Source: Chloroflexota bacterium (lineage in GTDB: Bacteria > Chloroflexota > Limnocylindria > Limnocylindrales > CSP1-4). From it: a DNA stretch of 15,064 nt. The position numbers and the translations under genes were made by a program. This document shows positions 5,803-12,447 of the stretch, in pieces (positions within the stretch are counted from its first letter, which is position 1; every line of letters begins with the position of its first letter). The stretch spans positions 1-15,064 of the forward strand of contig JAKAHX010000010.1 of the NCBI GenBank assembly GCA_021814735.1, read 5' to 3'. The notes beneath the pieces were generated by a model. It was not told the origin of the DNA and ran no database searches. It worked only from the letters and a program-made list of their open reading frames with translations.

Positions 5803-7797
5803 ATGAGACTCAAGATACTGGCTGCGGTCCTCCTGATCGTGATCGGCGTGGGGGCGGTCGGCTTCGCGGTCTTCGGACCGAACCTCTCGTCCTCGTCGAG
5901 CCCGCAGTACCTCACCGCGACAGCGTCCCGGGGAACGGTGGCGGTACAGGCGGTCGCCACGGGCACGGTCCAGTCCACGGCCGCCTACGGCCTCAGCTTC
6001 GGTGCTGATCCCGAGGTGATCTCGAGCGCCTCGACGACGACCACGTCGTCAGCCGCCACGGCCACCACGTGGGTCGTCAAGACCGTCCAGGCCGTGGTGG
6101 GCCAGACGGTGAAGAAGGGCCAGGTGCTCGCCACTGCCGATCCGACCAGCGCCAACGTTGCCGTTGCGGTCGCCAAGGCGAACCTGGCCGCCGCGCAGGC
6201 CAAGCTCACCATCGACGAGGGCCACCCGGCCGCGACCGTGATCGCGGCGGCGCAGAACGCGATCAACTCGGCGAACCTCTCGGTCACGGCCGCGGAGCAC
6301 AACGCGCAGATCACCGTCCAGCAGGACGAGCTGGCGGTCCAGCAGGCGCAGACGGTGCTGTCCAACGCGCAGACGGCGCTGACCCAGGCGCAGGCCGGCC
6401 CCACCGCCGACCAGATAGCCGTGCAACAGGCATCCCTGAGCAACGCGCAGCTCCAGCTCCAGCAGGCGCAGCAGACGCAGGCGGCACAGCAGGCGAAGGA
6501 TCAGCTGACGCTCCAGGCGGCGCAGCAGGCGGTGACCAACGCCCAGACCGCGCTAGCGGACGCGCAGGCGCAGCTCAACGCGGACATGAACCCCGCCCAG
6601 CCGTCGTCGACCGCGTCTCCGGCTCCAGTGGTGACCCCCGATCCAGCCACCATCGCCAAGGACGAGGCCGCCGTGACGGCAGCGCAGCAGGCGTTGCAGA
6701 CGGCCCAGAACAACCTCAGCTCCGCGCAGCTTGCGGCCCAGACCGCGGAGCAGCAGGCGGCCAACGCCGTCACGTCGGCCCAGAACAACCTCGACAGCGT
6801 ACAGGCGAACTACAACGCCAACACGACCCCTTCCCAGACGGCGATCCAGTCGGCCCAGCAGGCCGTGGTAACCGCTCAGCAGAACCTGACCGCGGCCCAG
6901 GACCGCCTGGCGGCGGCGAAGACCCAGCAGGGCGACAGCCTCGCGCAGGCGCGGCAGGCTCTCGCGTCGGCCGAGACCAACGCCGCCTCGTCCACGGGCC
7001 CCCAGTCGGCGGCCACGATCGCGAGCGACGAGGCCGCGGTTTCCTCGGCCAGGCAGAACCTCTCGAACGCGCAGGCCACCGCGGCGCATACGACCCTGAC
7101 GGCCCCGGCCGACGGCCAGATCGTGGCCGTCAACGTGGAACCCGGGACCATCGCCCCGACCGGGTGGGCGATCACCATGCAGACCACCGCGCTCGAGGCC
7201 ACGGCGAGCTTCGCCGAGACCTCGGTGGTGGGGCTGAAGGTCGGGCAGCCGGCCTCGGTCACGGTGACGGCACCGAACGTGACGGTCCCCGGCACCGTGA
7301 GCTCGATCCAGCCGGTCGGCACCAGTTCCGGGTCGAACAGCGTGGTGACCTTCACCGTGACGGTGTCGCTCAGTGACCCGCCGGCCACGGTCCTCTCCGG
7401 CATGTCCGCCAGCGTCGCCGTGACCACCGCAGAGGCGCAGAACGTGGTCACCGTGCCGGCCATCGCCGTGATCGGCTCGTCCGGCAACTACGAGGTGCGC
7501 GTCCTCGACAGCGCCGGCAAGGAGCAGGCCGTCCCGGTGCAGGTCGGACTGATGAGCTCCTCCCTGGCGGAGATCCAGAGTGGCATCAGCGCCGGCCAGA
7601 CGGTGGTGATCGGCACCGTCAGCGCCCTCAACTCGTCGACCACCTCGGGTGGGTTCGGCGGCATCGGCGGCATCGGCGGCGGCTTCCGCGCGGTGGATCG
7701 GGGCGGGGCCGGGGGCGCGGCTGGCGGCGCGGCCGGGAATGCCGGCACGCGCACCACGACCGGGGGCGCCGGCGCAGGCGGGGCAGGCCAGCCATGA
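5803..7797 (+). CDS. HlyD/MacA-like membrane fusion protein with very long helical region
   Basis: This is the adaptor subunit of the MacAB-type exporter encoded by the next two genes; 664 residues, against roughly 370 for E. coli MacA. One N-terminal membrane anchor spans residues 4-25. The first lipoyl half (about 44-112) includes VKTVQAVVGQTVKKGQVLATADP. Residues 115-430 are almost entirely Ala/Gln-rich helix with recurring AQxAL heptad-like units, broken by AGPT at 198-201, a Pro/Ser/Thr stretch at 261-283 and NTTPSQ near 340. The second lipoyl half (HTTLTAPADGQIVAVNVEPG, 429-448) and beta-barrel/proximal domains (460-610) follow. A Gly/Ala-rich tail runs from 615 to 664. Start: ATG at 5803 after AAGGGA; the frame is open further upstream, but that part has no such features and overlaps the protease gene. 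The stop overlaps the ATPase start (ATGA, 7794-7797). Confidence 0.93.
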   Translation: MRLKILAAVLLIVIGVGAVGFAVFGPNLSSSSSPQYLTATASRGTVAVQAVATGTVQSTAAYGLSFGADPEVISSASTTTTSSAATATTWVVKTVQAVVGQTVKKGQVLATADPTSANVAVAVAKANLAAAQAKLTIDEGHPAATVIAAAQNAINSANLSVTAAEHNAQITVQQDELAVQQAQTVLSNAQTALTQAQAGPTADQIAVQQASLSNAQLQLQQAQQTQAAQQAKDQLTLQAAQQAVTNAQTALADAQAQLNADMNPAQPSSTASPAPVVTPDPATIAKDEAAVTAAQQALQTAQNNLSSAQLAAQTAEQQAANAVTSAQNNLDSVQANYNANTTPSQTAIQSAQQAVVTAQQNLTAAQDRLAAAKTQQGDSLAQARQALASAETNAASSTGPQSAATIASDEAAVSSARQNLSNAQATAAHTTLTAPADGQIVAVNVEPGTIAPTGWAITMQTTALEATASFAETSVVGLKVGQPASVTVTAPNVTVPGTVSSIQPVGTSSGSNSVVTFTVTVSLSDPPATVLSGMSASVAVTTAEAQNVVTVPAIAVIGSSGNYEVRVLDSAGKEQAVPVQVGLMSSSLAEIQSGISAGQTVVIGTVSALNSSTTSGGFGGIGGIGGGFRAVDRGGAGGAAGGAAGNAGTRTTTGGAGAGGAGQP

Positions 7798-8468
7798 GCG
7801 AGCCCGTCATCTCCCTCGAGCACGTCTCCCGCGTCTACGACACCGGGAAGGTGCTCGTCCCGGCGCTCGAGGACGTGGACCTCCGCATCGAGCGCGGGGA
7901 GTTCGTGGCGATCGTGGGTCCCTCGGGGTCCGGCAAGACCACGATGATGAACATCCTGGGTTGCCTGGACCGCCCCACGGCGGGACGCTACCTGCTCGAT
8001 GGCACCTCGGTCGAGGATCTCGACGACAACGGCCTGGCCACCGTCCGCAGCCGCTCGATCGGCTTCGTCTTCCAGTCCTACAACCTGCTGCCACGCACCA
8101 GCGCGATCGAGAACGTCGCCGCGCCGCTCGCCTACCAGGGCGTCGCGCGGAAGGAGCGCCTGGCGCGGGCCAAGGAGGCGCTGGAGCGCCTGGGGCTCGG
8201 CGAGCGGCTGCACCACCAGCCCACGGAGCTCTCCGGCGGGCAGCAGCAGCGGGTGGGGATCGCGCGCGCGATCGTCACGGAGCCCGCACTGCTGCTCGCG
8301 GACGAGCCGACTGGCAACCTGGACAGCCACTCCGGCGCCGAGGTGATCGACCTCTTCCGCCAGCTCCACGCCACCGGCCGGACGATCGTGCTGATCACCC
8401 ACGACGTGGACGTGGCGGAGGCAGCGGACCGCCAGGTCCACATCCGCGACGGGAGGATCACCGCATGA
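7794..8468 (+). CDS. MacB/LolD-type ABC transporter ATP-binding protein
   Basis: The 224-residue ATPase energises the partner permease from the cytoplasmic face. All motifs are intact: Walker A GPSGSGKTT at 42-50, Q-loop Gln94 in FVFQSYNLLP, signature LSGGQ at 146-150 followed by QQR, Walker B LLLADE at 167-172 with catalytic Glu171, D-loop NLDS, and switch His203 in ITHD. The sequence between Walker A and the Q-loop (MMNILGCLDRPTAGRYLLDG) is typical of the MacB/LolD/FtsE group. Length is normal for a stand-alone subunit; here, unlike E. coli MacB, ATPase and permease are separate genes. It is joined by ATGA overlaps to the fusion protein before it and the permease after it, indicating one transcript and coupled translation. 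Confidence 0.97.
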   Translation: MSEPVISLEHVSRVYDTGKVLVPALEDVDLRIERGEFVAIVGPSGSGKTTMMNILGCLDRPTAGRYLLDGTSVEDLDDNGLATVRSRSIGFVFQSYNLLPRTSAIENVAAPLAYQGVARKERLARAKEALERLGLGERLHHQPTELSGGQQQRVGIARAIVTEPALLLADEPTGNLDSHSGAEVIDLFRQLHATGRTIVLITHDVDVAEAADRQVHIRDGRITA

Positions 8469-9676
8469 AGCTGGGTGATCTGCTCCGACTCGCGATCTCC
8501 CGCCTCGGCACCGGCAAGCTCCGTACGGGGCTGACGATGCTGGGGGTCATCATCGGCGTCGCCTCGGTGGTGGCACTCGTTTCGGTCGGGCAGGGGGCCA
8601 CCTCGGGCATCAACAGTCGCCTGGAGGGCCTTGGTACCAACCTGCTCTCCGTCACGCCGGGCGCCACCACCACGGGTGCCACGCGGGGTGCGCTCGGCTC
8701 CGCCACCACGCTCACCATCGAGGACGCGACGGCACTGACCACGCTGCCGGACGTCGCGGGTGTGGCCCCCGAGCTCACGAGCTCCCGCCTCGTGGCCGTG
8801 GGCAGCCAGAACGAGACCACCTCGGTCATCGGAACCACGCCCGCCTACCCGCTCGTGTTCGCCTACCAGATGTGGCAGGGATCGTTCCTCACGCAGGCCA
8901 GCGTCGACCACTCGCTGCGCGTGGCGGTGCTGGGCAACACGACCGCATCGAACCTTGGTCTTGGCGCCTCCTCGATCGGCAGCACCATCTACATCAGCGG
9001 GCTGCCGTTCCAGGTGGTCGGCATCCTGCAGCCCAAGGGCGGCGTGGGCTTTGCGAACCCCGACGACGAGGTGCTGATCCCGGTGACCACGGCCCGTGAC
9101 CTCTTCGTCGGCACGGATTCGGTCCGCACCATCGGGGTCAGCGTCGCCTCGCAGGCGGACATGAGCACGGTGACCGCGGAGATCACCAGCGTGCTCGACC
9201 AGCGGCACGGGATCGGTGCCGGCGGCACGCCCGACTTCACCGTCACCAGCCAGACGCAGCTGCTCTCGACGGTCGGCTCCATCAGCACCCTGCTGACGGT
9301 GCTGCTGGCCGGGATCGCCTCGATCTCGCTGATCGTGGGCGGCATCGGGATCATGAACATCATGCTGGTCTCGGTCCGCGAACGGACGCGCGAGATCGGC
9401 ATCCGCAAGGCGATCGGCGCGCGCGGGCGCGACGTCATGCTGCAGTTCCTCTTCGAGGCACTCCTCCTCTCGGTCTCCGGCGGCCTCATCGGGATCCTGG
9501 TCGGCGTGGCCGCCTCGGCCGTGATCGCGGTCCTGGCGGGCTGGGCCTTCACCTTCAACCCCGTCACGGTTGCCGTCTCCGTCGTCTTCAGCCTGATCGT
9601 CGGGGTGATCTTCGGGGTCTGGCCGGCCAGCCAGGCCGCGCGGCTCGACCCCGTGGTCGCCCTGCGCTACGAGTGA
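8465..9676 (+). CDS. MacB-type ABC transporter permease (FtsX-like)
   Basis: The 403-residue permease has the MacB plan. Helix 1 is at about 20-43 (LTMLGVIIGVASVVALVSVG), then a large extracytoplasmic MacB_PCD domain at about 44-275. Three C-terminal helices follow (roughly 275-308, 328-352 and 362-386) as the FtsX domain. The VRERTREIGIRKAIGARGRD loop that contacts the ATPase is present, and the protein ends with the usual RLDPVVALRYE. MacB-type systems do not move substrate through the membrane; they use the transmembrane movement to push substrates such as peptides, toxins or lipoproteins along the periplasmic adaptor. The start at 8465 overlaps the ATPase stop (ATGA). The substrate here is unknown. 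Confidence 0.96.
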   Translation: MKLGDLLRLAISRLGTGKLRTGLTMLGVIIGVASVVALVSVGQGATSGINSRLEGLGTNLLSVTPGATTTGATRGALGSATTLTIEDATALTTLPDVAGVAPELTSSRLVAVGSQNETTSVIGTTPAYPLVFAYQMWQGSFLTQASVDHSLRVAVLGNTTASNLGLGASSIGSTIYISGLPFQVVGILQPKGGVGFANPDDEVLIPVTTARDLFVGTDSVRTIGVSVASQADMSTVTAEITSVLDQRHGIGAGGTPDFTVTSQTQLLSTVGSISTLLTVLLAGIASISLIVGGIGIMNIMLVSVRERTREIGIRKAIGARGRDVMLQFLFEALLLSVSGGLIGILVGVAASAVIAVLAGWAFTFNPVTVAVSVVFSLIVGVIFGVWPASQAARLDPVVALRYE

Positions 9677-9690
9677 AAGGGAACCCATCG

Positions 9691-10356
9691 ATGGTCGAAT
9701 ACCCGAACGCCCCCGAGCCGGCGCCGTCGCAGCCCCCGGCCCCGGCGCCGGCATCGTCGCCCGCACCCGCGCCGGCACCCCGCACCCCCGCGTCGGGCGG
9801 ATCATCGCGCGGCACGACGATCCTCTTCCTGGTCGCCGGGCTCGTCGCGGTGGGCGGGATCGCCTTCGCCGTGGGCCGCCTGACGGCACCCACCGCCAGC
9901 GCCGCCACCGGCCGCTTCGGGACCACGGGCGCGTTCCGGGGCGAGTTCGGCGCCACCGCCAGCTCCGCGCCCGGGGCGGCCCGAGGGTTCTTCGGTGGTG
10001 GCCTCGGCGGTGGCGCGGCCGACCTCTCGCTGCAGGGCACCGTGCAGTCCATCAGCGGGAACACCATGACCCTCCGAACGGCGAACGGCGACACGGTCAC
10101 CGTGGATCTCACCGGCGCCACGGCGTACCACCGGCAGGCCGCGGCCAGCGCGAGCGACGTGACCACCGGCAGCCAGGTCCTGGTGCAGGTACAGTTCAAC
10201 CGGACCGCCTTCGGAGCGGGAGCGGCGGCCAGCGGCGCGCCCTTCGGGGGAGGGGCGGGAGCCGGTGGTGGAACGTCCGCCGGCGGCGCTGCGCCGCTCG
10301 CGAGCGCTGCGCCGCGAACCTTCACGGCCAGCGACGTGACGCTGGTGGCCCCGTAG
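9691..10356 (+). CDS. Membrane-anchored DUF5666-like small protein
   Basis: The 221-residue product has a Pro/Ala-rich cytoplasmic tail (1-39), one transmembrane helix at 42-63, a Gly/Ala/Phe-rich linker (70-111) and a small beta domain. The beta domain begins LSLQGTVQSISGNTMTLRTA at 112-131, continues NGDTVTVDLTGATAYHR, and ends DVTTGSQVLVQVQF. This G-x-V-x-x-(I)-x-x-x-x-(I/M)-T-L pattern resembles DUF5666/OB-like domains found beside transporters and two-component systems. A second Gly/Ala-rich stretch (173-208) precedes a final beta strand, FTASDVTLVAP. The ATG at 9691 is used because AAAGGGA sits about nine bases upstream; a GTG overlapping the permease stop would add six residues. No function is known; sitting between the exporter and the two-component genes, it may sense or help the exporter. 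The assignment is by pattern only. Confidence 0.65.
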   Translation: MVEYPNAPEPAPSQPPAPAPASSPAPAPAPRTPASGGSSRGTTILFLVAGLVAVGGIAFAVGRLTAPTASAATGRFGTTGAFRGEFGATASSAPGAARGFFGGGLGGGAADLSLQGTVQSISGNTMTLRTANGDTVTVDLTGATAYHRQAAASASDVTTGSQVLVQVQFNRTAFGAGAAASGAPFGGGAGAGGGTSAGGAAPLASAAPRTFTASDVTLVAP

Positions 10357-10366
10357 GAGGCACGTC

Positions 10367-11035
10367 GTGCACCTGCTCGTCGTCGAGGACGACGCCCGGC
10401 TCGTCCGGCTCCTGAAGCGGCTCCTGTCCCAGGACCGCCACGTCGTGGAGACGGCCTCGACGGCGGCCGAGGCGCTGGAGATCGCGACGTCGTCGATCGA
10501 GCTCGACGCGATCATCCTCGACATCGGCCTGCCCGACCGCTCGGGCTTCGAGGTCGCCCGCCGGCTCCGGCACGATGGGCACCAGGTCCCGATCCTGATG
10601 CTCACCGCGCGGGACGCGGTGAGCGACCGGGTGGAGGGCCTGGACGCCGGCGCGGACGACTACCTGGTGAAGCCGTTCGCGTACGAGGAGCTCCTGGCCC
10701 GCCTGCGGGCACTCGGCCGGCGGCCGCCGGCCCGCAAGGCGGTGCGGCTCGCCGCCGGGCCGATCGCGCTCGACGAGGCCAAGCGCCGGGTGACCGTGGA
10801 CGGCCGTCCGGTGGACCTCAGCCAACGCGAGTTCTCCATCCTGGAGTGCCTGCTCCGCCGACCCGGGCAGGTGCTGTCCCGCGACCAGCTGCTCGACTAC
10901 GCGTGGCCGTACGGCGTGGCGCTGACGCCGAACACGGTCGAGGCGTACATCCACCTCCTCCGCGAGAAACTGGGCGCGGCCGCCGAACGAGTCGAGACGG
11001 TGCGCGGCGTGGGGTACCGGCTGCGTGACGACTGA
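10367..11035 (+). CDS. OmpR/PhoB-family DNA-binding response regulator
   Basis: The 222-residue protein has a receiver domain (1-115) with the acidic pair at 8-9 (VVEDDA), phospho-acceptor Asp52 in IILDIGLPD, Thr80 in LMLTARD and Lys102 in YLVKPF. A winged-helix output domain (about 128-220) follows, with DLSQREFSILECLLRRPGQV, the recognition-helix region TPNTVEAYIHLLREKLG, and the RGVGYRLRD wing. Start: GTG at 10367 with a strong GGAGG seven bases upstream. The kinase gene begins at a GTG 11 bases before this stop, so the two are made together. Such regulators bind head-to-tail repeats; the TTCAG pair at 4380-4395 in front of the module is the best target visible here, so it may control the protease and exporter genes. 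That link is inference. Confidence 0.97.
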   Translation: MHLLVVEDDARLVRLLKRLLSQDRHVVETASTAAEALEIATSSIELDAIILDIGLPDRSGFEVARRLRHDGHQVPILMLTARDAVSDRVEGLDAGADDYLVKPFAYEELLARLRALGRRPPARKAVRLAAGPIALDEAKRRVTVDGRPVDLSQREFSILECLLRRPGQVLSRDQLLDYAWPYGVALTPNTVEAYIHLLREKLGAAAERVETVRGVGYRLRDD

Positions 11036-12419
11036 CCCGGCAGGCCACCCGGCGATCCGCGACCCGGCCTCCGCTGACGTGGAGGAGGCGCCGCTCCTTC
11101 GGCGCACCCGCTGGCGCCTCATCGCGTGGAGCGGCGGGCTGACCTTCCTGATCATCGCCCTGCTCGGCGTGGCGGTGTACGGCGCGGTCGCCGGCTCACT
11201 CGACGCCAGCGCCACGGCCCAGCTCGAGCACCGCGCCCAGGACATCGGGCGGTTCATCGAGCAGAGCGCGGGGCTGCCGGGACGCCCGCAGGTGGGGATC
11301 GCCTTCGGCGGCGAGGCGGGCGGCACGGTGGCATTCGTGATCGGCCCCGGCGGGGCCGTGCAGGGGGCGGCGGGCCTGAACCTGCCGAGCGGCCTGCCGG
11401 ACCAGGGCGGCATCGCGGCCTCGGAGCAGTCCGGTAGCGACGTCCGGGACGCCACGATCTCGGGGATCCCGGTGCGCATCTACTCGCTGGCCGTGCAGGG
11501 CGCAGGGGGGACCTACGTGGTCCAGGTGGTGGGCGACCAGACGGCCGAGCAGCGGCTGCTCCGTTCCCTCGTGTCGGTGCTGACCCTCGGCGGCCTGGCC
11601 GCCGTGCTCCTCGCGATCGCGGCGGGCTGGGTCTACTCGGGCCGGGCGCTGGTGCCGATCCGCGAGTCGATCCGTCGGCGGCAGGATGCCCTGCGCCGGC
11701 AGCGCGAGTTCACGGCCAACGCGAGCCACGAATTGCGAACGCCCCTCACGGTGATCCGCGCCAGCGTCGCGGACCTGCGGCGGAACCGCTCCAGGCCGGT
11801 GGCGGACGTTGGCGAGGCACTCGACGACATCGAGCAGGAGACCATGCACCTGACGGCGCTGGTCGACGACCTCCTGCTGCTGGCGCGCACGGACTCGGGC
11901 GTGGTCGAGCTCGCGCGGGAGCGCCTGGACCTCGCAGACCTGGCCGCGGAGGCAGCGGGCTCGCTCGCCTCGGTGGCGGCCGAGCGAGGCGTGACCGTGC
12001 AGGTGGATCCGCGGCCGACCGAGATGGTCGGCGATCCGCTGCGTCTGCGCCAGCTGGTCACCATCCTGGTAGACAACGCCATCGGGCACACACCCTCCGG
12101 CGGCACGGTCACGGTCCGGGTGCGGAGCGAAGGTGGTGAGGCAGTGCTCGACGTCCTCGACACGGGTCCCGGGATCCGCGAGGAGGACCTGGGCCGTGTC
12201 TTCGAGCGGTTCTGGCGGGCTGACAATGCTCCGCCCGGGGGAACCGGGCTCGGCCTCTCGATCGCTCGCTGGATCGTGGACCACCACGGCGGCACGATCG
12301 CCGCCTCCAACCGACCCGAGGGGGGCGCCCGGTTCGAGGCCTGCCTTCCCGCGGCTCCCCCGGCGCAGGAGCCGGCGCAGCAGGAGGCCGCCGAGCCGCC
12401 ACCGCAGGTCGCAGGCTGA
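11025..12419 (+). CDS. Sensor histidine kinase (partner of the OmpR-type regulator)
   Basis: The 464-residue membrane kinase has helix 1 at about 36-56, an extracytoplasmic sensor loop at 57-180, and helix 2 at about 181-203, followed by a short HAMP-like stretch (GRALVPIRESI). The sensor loop is Gly/Ala-rich with no named fold I recognise. The HisKA domain has the H-box ANASHELRTPLTVIRAS with phospho-acceptor His235. The ATPase domain has the N-box near VDNAIGH (Asn351), G1 DTGPG at 379-383, the F-box FERFWR, and G2 GTGLGL at 406-411. The last 25 residues are a Pro/Gln/Ala-rich tail. The GTG start at 11025 overlaps the regulator stop by 11 bases. The kinase is of the usual type, so phosphate would pass to Asp52 of the regulator in response to an envelope signal. 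Confidence 0.96.
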   Translation: MTTDPAGHPAIRDPASADVEEAPLLRRTRWRLIAWSGGLTFLIIALLGVAVYGAVAGSLDASATAQLEHRAQDIGRFIEQSAGLPGRPQVGIAFGGEAGGTVAFVIGPGGAVQGAAGLNLPSGLPDQGGIAASEQSGSDVRDATISGIPVRIYSLAVQGAGGTYVVQVVGDQTAEQRLLRSLVSVLTLGGLAAVLLAIAAGWVYSGRALVPIRESIRRRQDALRRQREFTANASHELRTPLTVIRASVADLRRNRSRPVADVGEALDDIEQETMHLTALVDDLLLLARTDSGVVELARERLDLADLAAEAAGSLASVAAERGVTVQVDPRPTEMVGDPLRLRQLVTILVDNAIGHTPSGGTVTVRVRSEGGEAVLDVLDTGPGIREEDLGRVFERFWRADNAPPGGTGLGLSIARWIVDHHGGTIAASNRPEGGARFEACLPAAPPAQEPAQQEAAEPPPQVAG

Positions 12420-12447
12420 TCGCACCGAACGCCACTGGAGGCATGCC

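Noticed and set aside
7657..7683. GGC-rich triplet repeats near the end of the fusion protein gene
   Set aside because: They encode the GGIGGIGGG part of a Gly-rich tail and fit ordinary low-complexity coding sequence; no separate element is implied.
8132..9889. A 585-codon minus-strand open frame across the ABC permease
   Set aside because: Composition is Arg/Asp/Gly/His-rich without motifs; the opposite strand holds the complete MacB-like permease.
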